From NCBI GenBank assembly GCA_963772225.1, contig CAVYWD010000002.1, positions 1,984,001 to 2,048,000 of the forward strand: a stretch of DNA of 64,000 nt, written 5' to 3'. Shown piece after piece: positions 45,468 to 53,424 of this stretch. The notes beneath the pieces are model-generated. The model saw only the letters and a list, made by a program, of their open reading frames with translations. It was not told where the DNA came from and did not search any database. How positions within the stretch are numbered: position 1 is the first letter of the stretch; every line of letters begins with the position of its first letter. The position numbers and the translations under genes are program-made. The stretch is from CAVYWD01 sp963772225 (GTDB taxonomy: Bacteria > Myxococcota > Myxococcia > Myxococcales > UBA5297).

Positions 45468-46409
45468 CTACCGAGGCCAGTAGAGGACGGCGCCGACGAT
45501 GGCCGCGAAGAGCACGATGTCGAGGAGCAGCGGCGCATCGGAGAGCAAAATCTTCTCCGGGCTGCCGCCCTCGCCTCTCCGGTAGATGAGATACAGGTAC
45601 CGGAAGATCCCATAGATGACGCACGGAATGGTGAACTTGAGCGCGTCGGTGCCGAACTTGCGGATGGTGTCCTCGCTCATGGTGTAGAGCGCGTAGGACA
45701 CCAGGGTCGCGGCGGTGACCACGCTGATGAGCTGGTCGAGCAGCGGCAGCGAAAGATCCGACAGGCTCTGGCGATGCGAGCCGGCGGACTCGTTGAGCAG
45801 GGTCAGCTCCGCTCGGCGCTTGGAGAAGCCCAGGAACAAGGCCAGCAGGAGCGTGCAGAGGTAGAGCCAGTTGGAGATCGGCACCTGCACCGCGAACGCC
45901 CCCGTGGCGACGCGCAGCACGAACCCGAGCGCGATGGCCAGCACGTCGACGATGACCATGCGCTTGAGGAGCGCCGAATAGGCGAGCTGGAGCCCGAGGT
46001 AGGCCAAGGCCCCGTAGAAGGGCAGCGCCCCCAGCAGGAAGAACCCAGCGAGGCTCACTGCGAGCAGGCCCGAGCCGAGGACCGCGGCCAGCCCCGCGCC
46101 GACGGCGCCGCTGGCGATGGGCCGCAGCCGCTTGACGGGGTGCTCGCGGTCGCGCTCTCGGTCGACGAGGTCGTTGAAGACGTAGACCGCGCTGGAGAGC
46201 AGGCAAAAGGCCGCGGTCGCCGCCACGGCTCGGCCCGCCGAGGACGGGTCGAGCGCCTTATGGGCGAAGACGAGTGGCGCGAGCACCGCCGCGTTCTTCG
46301 TCCACTGGCGCGGCCGAAGCGCCCTCAGGAGCGAAGCGACCAGGGGCTCGCGGCGCGTTCCGGCAGCGGCCCGTAGGGCTGCGTCGCGGGCGGAGGCAAC
46401 TTCGGACAT
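45468..46409 (-). CDS. UbiA-family prenyltransferase, decaprenyl-phosphate phosphoribosyltransferase-like
   Basis: A 313-residue membrane enzyme with about nine helices. The two Asp-rich motifs are 'NDLVDRERDREHPVKRLRPI' and the second-half 'KRRAELTLL' region. 'LRPRQWTKNAAVLAPLVF' is typical of the phosphoribosyl-transferring branch (5-phosphoribose diphosphate to polyprenyl phosphate), the step used in decaprenyl-phospho-arabinose and related routes. In a Gram-negative this would supply lipid-linked ribose or arabinose for envelope glycans or could modify another prenyl phosphate. AAGGAG supports the ATG. No partner oxidoreductase gene is adjacent. Confidence 0.82.
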   Translation of the reverse strand: MSEVASARDAALRAAAGTRREPLVASLLRALRPRQWTKNAAVLAPLVFAHKALDPSSAGRAVAATAAFCLLSSAVYVFNDLVDRERDREHPVKRLRPIASGAVGAGLAAVLGSGLLAVSLAGFFLLGALPFYGALAYLGLQLAYSALLKRMVIVDVLAIALGFVLRVATGAFAVQVPISNWLYLCTLLLALFLGFSKRRAELTLLNESAGSHRQSLSDLSLPLLDQLISVVTAATLVSYALYTMSEDTIRKFGTDALKFTIPCVIYGIFRYLYLIYRRGEGGSPEKILLSDAPLLLDIVLFAAIVGAVLYWPR

Positions 46410-46560
46410 GAGCTCCTTGCCTTTCTATCGAGGCTCCGCCCGCGCGCACTGACTGGGCCGCGGGCTAGAACGCGCCGAAGCCGAGCGCGAAGCCGCGGAG
46501 TCTACCGGCCCGGCGGACGACCGGGCAAAGCCGACGGCGCTCTTGCGACGGCCCGTTGGT

Positions 46561-46597
46561 CCCCTCCCCGCGAGCGGGGAGGGGGTAGGGGGTGAGG
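46561..46597. repeat. REP-type hairpin, copy 1
   Basis: Ten-base perfect stem CCCCTCCCCG/CGGGGAGGGG with CGAG loop, followed by GGTAGGGGGTGAGG. It is identical in stem and loop to copy 2 at 48508. Located between two reverse-strand genes, 3' of the nucleotidyltransferase-like gene. Confidence 0.75.
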
Positions 46598-46617
46598 ACC
46601 GGCGCCGACTTCGTCAC

Positions 46618-47625
46618 CTACCCGGCGAGCAGCTTGCGGATTGGATTGGCGAGCCGCCCCACCTCGGTTCGTTCCAAATCCTTCGCGGGCTCGACCACGC
46701 CTTTATCCAGGAGCGCCTGCAGCGGGAGCGAAAGCGAGGGCGTGAGCGCCGCCGCGGCGGCCTGCGCCTCCGGGAAAAAGTGGGCGGTCAGGCGCATCGC
46801 GCAGTAGAGCGCCCGGGCGAGACCGAGGGCTCCTGCCCGCGCAAGCGTCGCCTCGGCGTCGGGCGGGCGCTCGTAGGTGCCTCCCTGAGACGGGCAGCCG
46901 AGCGCGAGCTCGCGCAAATCCACGAGCTCGATGAACGGCGCCGAAAAGCCCTGCCGCCCCAGGGCGCCGACGTGTGCGAGCAGCGCGTCCTCGATGGCGG
47001 GCCGCTTGGCCCCCGCGCTATAGGCGGTCGCCGGCACGGCTCGCTCGAAGAGCTGCGCCTCGGCGCTGTCGGCGGCGCCCCGGCCCGCGATCCGGGGCAG
47101 CGGCGAGCGAAGGGTGTCGTGCAGCAGGACGCGCAGCCGCTTGTCGGTGAGGACGACCGCGCCGTCCTCGTCGCCGGCGGGCTCGAAACCGCCCTGCTTG
47201 GCCGCCGCGGCCAGGACCATGAAGTCCGAGCGGCGCGCCAAGAGGTGGATCTCCCCGACCGGCCGCAGCGCGATGTGCGGGTAGAGCGCCTCGGCGTGGC
47301 AGGCGCCTTCGAGCAGCAGGACGGGCACCTCGGGCGCCTCGGAGAGCAAGCGCTTGAGGGTGACGAGCTTGTAGACGTTGTCGGTGAGGGTGCCGTGGTA
47401 GTAGCCGAGCAGCCGATCACGGACGTCGGCAGGCGCGCCGGCGCCGCCGAAGCGTTGGTCGAGGTTGAAGGCTACCAGGGGCGCGATGCCGTGGCGCACC
47501 GCCAGCTCCGCGAAGGGCCCCCAGTCGACGGCGGGCGGCACAAGGGCGGGCCTGCGCTCGCCCCGGGGCCTGCGGGCGGGGAGCTCGAACGACGTGAAGG
47601 CGCGGAGGGCGGGCAAAAGGTCCAT
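46618..47625 (-). CDS. Nucleotidyltransferase-like protein (NTP_transf_5 type) with altered active site
   Basis: A 335-residue protein resembling the putative nucleotidyltransferases found in polysaccharide clusters: 'EVPVLLLEGACHAEALYPHI' and 'RPVGEIHLLARRSDF' occupy the positions of the usual 'VLLKG..' and 'RPMGDIDLLV' motifs. The catalytic D-x-D is E-I-H here and the Lys of the first motif is Glu, so activity as a nucleotidyltransferase is doubtful. The C-terminal half is helical. It has no membrane segment. The neighbours (UbiA-like, gmd/fcl) favour a role in surface glycans. Confidence 0.6.
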   Translation of the reverse strand: MDLLPALRAFTSFELPARRPRGERRPALVPPAVDWGPFAELAVRHGIAPLVAFNLDQRFGGAGAPADVRDRLLGYYHGTLTDNVYKLVTLKRLLSEAPEVPVLLLEGACHAEALYPHIALRPVGEIHLLARRSDFMVLAAAAKQGGFEPAGDEDGAVVLTDKRLRVLLHDTLRSPLPRIAGRGAADSAEAQLFERAVPATAYSAGAKRPAIEDALLAHVGALGRQGFSAPFIELVDLRELALGCPSQGGTYERPPDAEATLARAGALGLARALYCAMRLTAHFFPEAQAAAAALTPSLSLPLQALLDKGVVEPAKDLERTEVGRLANPIRKLLAG

Positions 47626-47688
47626 GGGAGGCGAAAGATACCGGCGGCCTAGGTCCGGCCGCCAGCGCGAGGAGCGCCGCCTGCACGG

Positions 47689-48042
47689 TCACTCGCCGGA
47701 AAAGACGTACACGGCGAGGCCCGTCCCGGCCCCCAACGCGAGGGCATAAAGGATGGCCTTCAAGGCCCGCGTCCGCTTGCGCCGGCTGTGGCTGTGCAGG
47801 CGCCGGCGGCGGCGCATGGAGCGCTCGAACGCCGCCTCGGCTGCTGCGTCGATGACGGGCGCCGAAGCGCCGGACGGCCCGGCCCGCTGCTTGGACGGAT
47901 AGAGAAAGCGCGGCCGATAGCCCCGCCAGCCGCAGGCCGAGCATCGGCGAGGCGCGATGCCCACGAAGCGCAGGGCGCTGTCCTTCGTGCCCTTCCCGCG
48001 CGAGGAGTGCACGTCAATGCTGCCGCATTTGGGGCATCGCAT
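47689..48042 (-). CDS. Zinc-ribbon, tail-anchored small protein (paralog 1)
   Basis: A 117-residue protein with an N-terminal four-cysteine ribbon ('RCPKCGSIDVHSSR' and 'RRCSACGWRGYRP'), a long Arg/Ser/Ala-rich linker and a C-terminal hydrophobic helix ('AILYALALGAGTGLAVYVF') ending in SGE. It is a paralog of the gene at 48125, which shares the ribbon, helix and SGE ending. One C-terminal helix suggests an inner-membrane tail anchor with the ribbon in the cytoplasm. Function unknown. The start is placed next to the first CxxC; a start two codons earlier (48048) is possible. Confidence 0.7.
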   Translation of the reverse strand: MRCPKCGSIDVHSSRGKGTKDSALRFVGIAPRRCSACGWRGYRPRFLYPSKQRAGPSGASAPVIDAAAEAAFERSMRRRRRLHSHSRRKRTRALKAILYALALGAGTGLAVYVFSGE

Positions 48043-48124
48043 GAGCATCAGACGCAGACCCGATGGTAGCAGGGCCGCCGGCAGCGAAGCGAGGGCCGGC
48101 CCTCGCCGCTGGGGTTCGATGGCG

Positions 48125-48445
48125 CTACTGGGGTTCACCGCTCAGGATCCAGGCCACGAGGCCAGTGATGGCGCCGAAGAGGAGCGCCGAGAAAATGATG
48201 CGCGTCAGCGACCAGCGCAGCCGCGGAACAGTCGCCTGCCGAACGACCGGCCCCGGGCTCGCCGCCAGGCCTTCCACCGGATCCGCCCTCTTGGCAGGCG
48301 CCGTCTGAGCAAGATAGCCGCGCCAGCCGCAGGCCGAGCAGCGCCGCGGCGGGAGGCCGATGGCTCGCATCGCCCGGTCCATCAGTGAACGATCGCGGGA
48401 GATATGGAGGTCGGCGCTGCTGCAGCCGGGACAGAGGCGACTCAT
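48125..48445 (-). CDS. Zinc-ribbon, tail-anchored small protein (paralog 2)
   Basis: A 106-residue protein: 'LCPGCSSADLHISRD', 'RRCSACGWRGYLA', a linker, then helix 'IIFSALLFGAITGLVAWIL' and 'SGEPQ'. It is organised exactly like paralog 1, 82 bases downstream on the same strand, so a tandem duplication is likely. The cysteine pairs are spaced as in a rubredoxin-like zinc ribbon. The ATG at 48445 is picked because it directly precedes the first motif; longer starts add little. No partner suggests a role. Confidence 0.7.
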   Translation of the reverse strand: MSRLCPGCSSADLHISRDRSLMDRAMRAIGLPPRRCSACGWRGYLAQTAPAKRADPVEGLAASPGPVVRQATVPRLRWSLTRIIFSALLFGAITGLVAWILSGEPQ

Positions 48446-48507
48446 AGACGGGCTCGATACTAGCAAGAGGCCGTGTCGAATGTGTCCTATTCACATCTCG
48501 CCACTCC

Positions 48508-48538
48508 TCCCCCTCCCCGCGAGCGGGGAGGGGGTTGA
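48508..48538. repeat. REP-type hairpin, copy 2
   Basis: Same CCCCTCCCCG-CGAG-CGGGGAGGGG hairpin as copy 1, followed by GTTGAGG. It lies between fcl and the zinc-ribbon gene, again 3' of a reverse-strand gene. Confidence 0.75.
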
Positions 48539-48612
48539 GGTCGCCACAAGCTCGAGCAAGAGGCCAAAGCCCTAGGCCGGGTGTGCCGCTCGCTAGAGCC
48601 ACCCTCAAGGGT

Positions 48613-49566
48613 TCAGACCCCTTCCAGCCCTGCCGACCTGCGATACCAGGCGATGGTCTCCGCCAGCCCCTGCCGGAAGTCCTTTCGCGCCTCGAACCCG
48701 AATTCGCGGCGCGCCCGGGAGACGTCGAGGCGGCGCCTCGGCTGGCCGTTGGGCTTGGAGGCGTCCCAGGTGAGCCGTCCCGAAAACCCGCAGAGCTCGC
48801 CGATGAGCTCGGCCAAGTCGCGGATGGCGATCTCCGAGCTGGAGCCCAGGTTGACGGGGTCGCTCTTCTCGTATCGCTCGGCGGCGAGCAGGATGCCCTC
48901 CGCCGCGTCGTCGGCGTGGAGAAACTCGCGGGTCGGTGAGCCGTCGCCCCAGAGGACCACCTCGCCCCGGCCGCTCGCCTTCGCCTCCAGAAACTTGCGA
49001 ATCAGCGCCGGGATGACGTGCGAGGAGCTCAGGTCGAAGTTGTCCCGAGGGCCGTAGAGGTTCACCGGCAGGAGGAAGATGGAGTTGAAGCCGTATTGCT
49101 CGCGATAGGCCTGGGACTGCACGAGCATCATCTTCTTGGCCAAGCCGTACGGCGCGTTGGTCTCCTCGGGGTAGCCGTTCCAGAGGTCCTCTTCTTTGAA
49201 CGGCACCGGCGCGAACTTGGGGTAGGCGCAAATAGTGCCGACCGCCACCATCTTTTCCAGTCCGCGCAGCCGCCCCTCGTCGAGGAGCTGCACCCCCATC
49301 ATGAGGTTTTCGTAGAAGTAGCGGCCGGGGTTCTCCCGGTTGGCGCCAATGCCGCCCACGCGCGCCGCCAGGTGGATGACGAGCTGCGGCCGAGCCGCGT
49401 CGAACAGGCGCCGGATGGCCGCCCGGTCGGTCAGGTCGTAGTCGGACGACCGCGGGACGAAGACGTCCTTGGCTCCCCGCGCGCGGAGCTTCTCCACCAC
49501 GTAGGAGCCCAAGAAGCCCGCGCCTCCGGTGACGGCGATTCGGCGCGATTCGAAGAAGCCTGCCAT
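48613..49566 (-). CDS. fcl: GDP-L-fucose synthase
   Basis: A 317-residue extended short-chain dehydrogenase/epimerase that converts GDP-4-keto-6-deoxymannose to GDP-L-fucose with NADPH. The Rossmann motif 'GGAGFLGS' opens the protein; the catalytic Tyr140-x3-Lys144 ('YGLAK'), Cys113 ('GTICAYPKF') and His183 ('SSHVIPALI') match the epimerase/reductase residues of the family (E. coli Y136, K140, C109, H179). Length is typical. The ATG at 49566 has GGGGAGAG upstream. It follows gmd by 65 bases in the same direction, so the two form the standard gmd-fcl operon for GDP-fucose. Confidence 0.92.
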   Translation of the reverse strand: MAGFFESRRIAVTGGAGFLGSYVVEKLRARGAKDVFVPRSSDYDLTDRAAIRRLFDAARPQLVIHLAARVGGIGANRENPGRYFYENLMMGVQLLDEGRLRGLEKMVAVGTICAYPKFAPVPFKEEDLWNGYPEETNAPYGLAKKMMLVQSQAYREQYGFNSIFLLPVNLYGPRDNFDLSSSHVIPALIRKFLEAKASGRGEVVLWGDGSPTREFLHADDAAEGILLAAERYEKSDPVNLGSSSEIAIRDLAELIGELCGFSGRLTWDASKPNGQPRRRLDVSRARREFGFEARKDFRQGLAETIAWYRRSAGLEGV

Positions 49567-49631
49567 TTCGAAAGCTCTCCCCATTCTGAAGAATCGACCG
49601 TGAGCAGCCGAGGGCTTGAAAGGCCAGCAGC

Positions 49632-50645
49632 TCAGCCCGGCCGGGCGCCGTGCGTGCCGTATTTCTCGCGCGCGGTCAGCTCCAGGTCCGACTCGACCAT
49701 CTCGCGAATGAGCTGCTTGAAGGTCACTTTGGGCGCCCAGCCGAGCTTCGCCCGAGCCTTGGAGGCGTCGCCCTGCAGGAAGTCGACCTCCGCCGGGCGG
49801 AAGTAGCGCGGGTCGACCTCGACGAAGTCCTTGGCGTCCAGGCCCACCACCGCGAACGCCTCCTCGCAGAGCTCGCGGACCGAGTGCACCTCGCCGGTGG
49901 CGATGACGAAGTCCTCCGGCTCCTTCGCCTGGAGCATGAGCCACATGGCCTCGACGTAGTCCTTGGCGTGGCCCCAGTCGCGGCGAGCGTCGAGGTTGCC
50001 CAGGTAGAGCCGCTTCTCCAGCCCGTGCTTGATGCGCGCCACGGCGCGGGTGACCTTGCGCGTGACGAAGGTCTCGCCGCGGCGCGGGCTCTCGTGGTTG
50101 AAGAGGATGCCGTTGCAGGCGAACAAGCCGTAGCTCTCGCGGTAATTCACCGTGATGTAATAGGCGTACGCCTTGGCGCAGGCGTAGGGGCTGCGCGGGT
50201 AGAAGGGCGTGGTCTCCTTCTGCGGGATCTCGCGGACCTTGCCGAAGAGCTCCGACGAGCTGGCCTGGTAGAAGCGCGGGCGGATGCCGGCCTCGCGGAT
50301 GGCTTCGAGCAGGCGCACCGCTCCCAGGCCCGCCGCCTCGCCGGTGTAGTCCGGCACCTCGAACGACACCTTCACGTGGCTCTGCGCGCCGAGGTTGTAG
50401 ACCTCGTCGGGCTGAAGGGCGCTCAGGACCCGGTTGAGCGACGAGGCGTCCGTCAGGTCGCCGTAGTGCAGCTTGAGGCGCACGCCGTGCTCGTGGGGGT
50501 CTTTGTAGAGGTGGTCGATGCGGTCGGTGTTGAACGAGCTCGAGCGGCGAATGATGCCGTGGACCTCGTACCCCTTCTCGAGGAGCAGCTCGGCCAGGTA
50601 GCTGCCGTCCTGCCCGGTGATGCCGGTGACGAGCGCTTTTTTCAC
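49632..50645 (-). CDS. gmd: GDP-mannose 4,6-dehydratase
   Basis: A 337-residue SDR enzyme making GDP-4-keto-6-deoxy-D-mannose from GDP-mannose. Motifs: 'GITGQDGSYLAELLLEKGYE', 'IIRRSSSFNTDRIDHLY', 'YNLGAQSHVKVSFE', 'QASSSELFGK' and the catalytic 'SPYACAKAYAYY' (Tyr-x3-Lys), plus 'FNHESPRRGETFVTRK'. It is the first gene of the gmd-fcl pair and supplies fucose or related deoxysugars to surface polysaccharide, in keeping with the O-antigen ligase-like gene nearby. The start codon is preceded by AAGGAG. Confidence 0.95.
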   Translation of the reverse strand: MKKALVTGITGQDGSYLAELLLEKGYEVHGIIRRSSSFNTDRIDHLYKDPHEHGVRLKLHYGDLTDASSLNRVLSALQPDEVYNLGAQSHVKVSFEVPDYTGEAAGLGAVRLLEAIREAGIRPRFYQASSSELFGKVREIPQKETTPFYPRSPYACAKAYAYYITVNYRESYGLFACNGILFNHESPRRGETFVTRKVTRAVARIKHGLEKRLYLGNLDARRDWGHAKDYVEAMWLMLQAKEPEDFVIATGEVHSVRELCEEAFAVVGLDAKDFVEVDPRYFRPAEVDFLQGDASKARAKLGWAPKVTFKQLIREMVESDLELTAREKYGTHGARPG

Positions 50646-50827
50646 GTCGAATGGCTCCTTAGGAGGCGCGGCCCCTTAGCGGGTTTCGCACGCGAGACTA
50701 TTCGAAATCGCCCGGCGTTGGCGCCCCAATCTCGGGGGCGGCACGCGCTGATGTTGAATCGCCTCCTCGAGCGGCCCGCCGAACGGACGCCCGACGCGCC
50801 CCGAGGCTCGCGCTATAGTTCGCCGCC

Positions 50828-52357
50828 GTGACCCTGCACGTCCGACGCTACGAAATGGGCGGCCTCATCGCCCGGGGCGGCATGGCCGAGATCGTCGCGG
50901 CCCGCGCCATCTCGGAGGCGGGGCTCGTCAAGCGGGTGGCGCTCAAGCGCATCCGCACCGACCGCAGCGCGGATCCGGTGTTCGTCGCCCGCCTCTTCGA
51001 CGAGGCGCGGCTGGCCATGCAGCTCTCGCACGCGAACATCGTGCAAGTCTTCGACTTCGGCCGCGCCGAGGAGGACGAGTTCTTCTTGGCCATGGAGTTC
51101 GTCGAGGGCGTCGACCTCCACCGGCTGCGCCTGGGCGAGGCGAACACCCGGCTCCCCCCGGCTGAGGCGCTGCACGTCGTGGCGCAGATTCTGCGCGGGC
51201 TGGACTACGCCCACCGCCGCGCCGATGACGGCGGGCAGCCGCTGGGCATCGTGCACCTCGACGTGAAGCCGGCCAACGTGCTGCTCTCCTTCGAGGGCGA
51301 GGTCAAGCTGACCGACTTCGGCGTCGCCCGCTCGCGCGACGCTCACCACCCGGCCCGGGAGATTTGCGGGACCATCCCCTTCATGTCACCCGAGCAGGCG
51401 CGGGGCGAGAAGGTCGACGCGCGCTCGGACGTCTTCTCCGCGGGCGTGGTCCTCTACGCGCTCCTCGCCGGCGCCTGCCCCTTCGGCGACGCGGGCGACG
51501 ACGCGACCCTGCAGCGCGTCCGCTCCGGGTCCTTCCGCCTGCCGGGCCTGCCGCTCTTCGACCCGCTGCTCGCGCGCTCGCTCGACGCCACGCCCGACCG
51601 GCGCTTCCCCACCGCGGGCGCCTTCGCCGACGCGCTGGAGGAGCTGCTCTACGCGCAGGGCTGGCGGGGCGCCGGCGCGGCCCTCGCCGAGCGGGTGCGC
51701 GCCAGCTTCCCGGACGAGCGCGAGCGGCTGGGAGCGCTCTTTGCTCCCGCGGCGATCGGCGCGGGACTCGCGGTGGAGCGGACCTCGGACCCGAGCGGCG
51801 GCTCCATCCTCTCGCGCATCGCGGACATCGCGCCGGCCGAGCGCCAGACCGCGATCGCCCAGCCCCCTCGGCGCTCGCGATGGCCCCTGTTGGCCCTGGG
51901 CACGGCGGCGCTCCTCGCGCTGGCCTTTGGCGCCGATCGCTTAAGGCTGCGCCGGCGCGCCCTTTTCGAGGCAGCAACCTTGGAGGCGATCGACCGCGAG
52001 ATGGCCTTGCGGCAGGCCGCCGCGCTCCCCGTCCCGAGCTCTCCCGGGCCGCCCGCCGCCGCGCCGCCAGGCCTTCCCGTTCGGCCGGCCGAGCTTCCCG
52101 CACCGGCGCCTGCACCGCGGCCGGCGAAGCCGCTGATCGGCACGCTGACCGTCAACGCCGACCCCTGGGGCACCGTCGCGGTCAACGGCGAGCCTTTGGG
52201 CACGACCCCGCTCTTGCGATATCCGGTGAGGGCGGGCCCGGCGACCGTGGTGATCGAGAACCCCAAGCTGGGGCGCCGGGTCTACCGGCTGCAGATCCCG
52301 CCGAACCGCGATGTCCCGCTCATCGTCGATCTTCGCGTCCCGGCGCAACCCCGGTAG
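50828..52357 (+). CDS. Membrane Ser/Thr kinase with C-terminal PEGA domain (HLD catalytic loop)
   Basis: A 509-residue Hanks-type kinase starting with GTG. The catalytic domain (about 8-275) has glycine loop 'IARGGMAEIVAA', Lys40, 'VHLDVKPANVLL' (HLD instead of HRD; Asp145, Lys147, Asn150 kept), DFG at Asp163 and 'GTIPFMSPEQARG'. Lack of the Arg makes it a non-RD kinase, which generally do not need activation-loop phosphorylation. A transmembrane helix (about 357-375) is followed by a Pro/Ala linker and a PEGA domain ('GTLTVNADPWGTVAVNGEPL', 'VVIENPKLGRRVYRL') facing the periplasm. The TPR gene at 52370 follows after 12 bases, suggesting joint expression. Confidence 0.9.
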   Translation: MTLHVRRYEMGGLIARGGMAEIVAARAISEAGLVKRVALKRIRTDRSADPVFVARLFDEARLAMQLSHANIVQVFDFGRAEEDEFFLAMEFVEGVDLHRLRLGEANTRLPPAEALHVVAQILRGLDYAHRRADDGGQPLGIVHLDVKPANVLLSFEGEVKLTDFGVARSRDAHHPAREICGTIPFMSPEQARGEKVDARSDVFSAGVVLYALLAGACPFGDAGDDATLQRVRSGSFRLPGLPLFDPLLARSLDATPDRRFPTAGAFADALEELLYAQGWRGAGAALAERVRASFPDERERLGALFAPAAIGAGLAVERTSDPSGGSILSRIADIAPAERQTAIAQPPRRSRWPLLALGTAALLALAFGADRLRLRRRALFEAATLEAIDREMALRQAAALPVPSSPGPPAAAPPGLPVRPAELPAPAPAPRPAKPLIGTLTVNADPWGTVAVNGEPLGTTPLLRYPVRAGPATVVIENPKLGRRVYRLQIPPNRDVPLIVDLRVPAQPR

Positions 52358-52369
52358 AGTGCGCCGCCG

Positions 52370-53152
52370 ATGTCCTCCAACTACCTCGCCTTCTGGATCG
52401 CCTACCTGCTCACCGGTAATCCGGTCGCCGCCGCCCTGGTCGTGCTGGCCCTCTGGGCCTTCGCCGACTTCCAGACCACGGGAGTCGTGCGCCGGGCCAT
52501 GCGCGCCGCGCGCGACTGGGCCCGGGGCTCCAAGCTGTCGCGGGCCCTGGCCCTCAACCCCCACGACCGCAAAGCCCGCGTCGACCTCGGGGAGATCCTC
52601 GTGCGCCAGCGCCGTTGCGAGCGCGCGGCGGAAGTGCTCAAGCCCGCGCTCGAGGCGGACCCCGGGGACGGCGCCGCGCTCTTCTGGATGGGAAGGGCCT
52701 GCCTGGGCATCCAGCGCTTCGAGCAGGGCGAGCTCTTCCTGGAGACTGCCGCCGAAGCCGGCGCGGGGACGCTCCCTGAAGACGCGCTTTTGGAGATGGG
52801 GCGCAGCCGCCTGGAGCGCCGCGATGGGGCGCGCGCCGCCGAGCTGTTGGGGCGATTTCTCGAGCGCCGGGCGCACAGCGTGGAGGGGCGGGTGCTCCTG
52901 TCGCGCGCGCTGGCGCTGCAGGGCGACCCCGCGGCCGCGGCGCGCGAGCGCGACCGGGGGTGGAGCGAATACCGGACCTCGCCCCGGTACCAGCGGCGCG
53001 CCGAACGGCTCTGGGCATGGCGCGCGCGGCCGATGCGGCCCATCGCCTACGCCCTGCTCGCGGCGGCGGCCCTGGCGTCGGTCGGATTGGCGTTGCGCGG
53101 CGTCGAGCACCGGCGCCCGCAGGACGTCGCGCAGACTCCCGAGCGCGAGTAG
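52370..53152 (+). CDS. TPR protein with membrane anchors at both ends
   Basis: A 260-residue protein: N-terminal hydrophobic helix ('GNPVAAALVVLALWAFADF'), about four TPR-like helix pairs ('SRALALNPHDRKARVDLGEI', 'AAEVLKPALEADPGDGAALF', 'GRSRLERRDGARAAELLGRF'), and a second helix near the C-terminus ('PIAYALLAAAALASVGLALR'). Two helices would put the TPR in the cytoplasm with both termini outside, or it may be re-entrant. It is encoded just after the PEGA kinase and is a likely scaffold or substrate of it. Confidence 0.75.
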   Translation: MSSNYLAFWIAYLLTGNPVAAALVVLALWAFADFQTTGVVRRAMRAARDWARGSKLSRALALNPHDRKARVDLGEILVRQRRCERAAEVLKPALEADPGDGAALFWMGRACLGIQRFEQGELFLETAAEAGAGTLPEDALLEMGRSRLERRDGARAAELLGRFLERRAHSVEGRVLLSRALALQGDPAAAARERDRGWSEYRTSPRYQRRAERLWAWRARPMRPIAYALLAAAALASVGLALRGVEHRRPQDVAQTPERE

Positions 53153-53200
53153 CAGGCCGGCGGAACTTCGCGCCGCCGGAGGTGTTCTCGTCCCTGAGGA

Positions 53201-53355
53201 ATCGCGCAGAAATAGATGCTCCAGAATCTCAACGTCCGAGACGCCCGGATGGCGAGGCGCGAGGAGGGCGCATGCCAAAGGGCATGTAACCGACGAGCAA
53301 CGACGCCAGCCGGGATGGATTGGACGTTGAGATGGAGCAGATATTTCGGAGCGAT
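53201..53355. repeat. 155-bp near-complete palindrome (MITE-like or structured RNA element)
   Basis: The left half, 5' to 3', and the reverse complement of the right half align along almost their whole length. Both begin ATCGC, continue GAAATA, CTCC, then the perfect 12-mer ATCTCAACGTCC (53226-53237 and complement 53322-53333), followed by CCCGG and TGGCG blocks. The apex is the short hairpin CATGCC-AAAG-GGCATG near 53271-53286. It lies in the 272-base gap before the FHA activator. No gene is inside. Confidence 0.75.
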
Positions 53356-53424
53356 GACTTAGGTGCCGGCCCGCGGCGGGCGGCCACGTCGCCGAGGGCG
53401 GCCGGCCCCAAGTAGAGTCGAACC

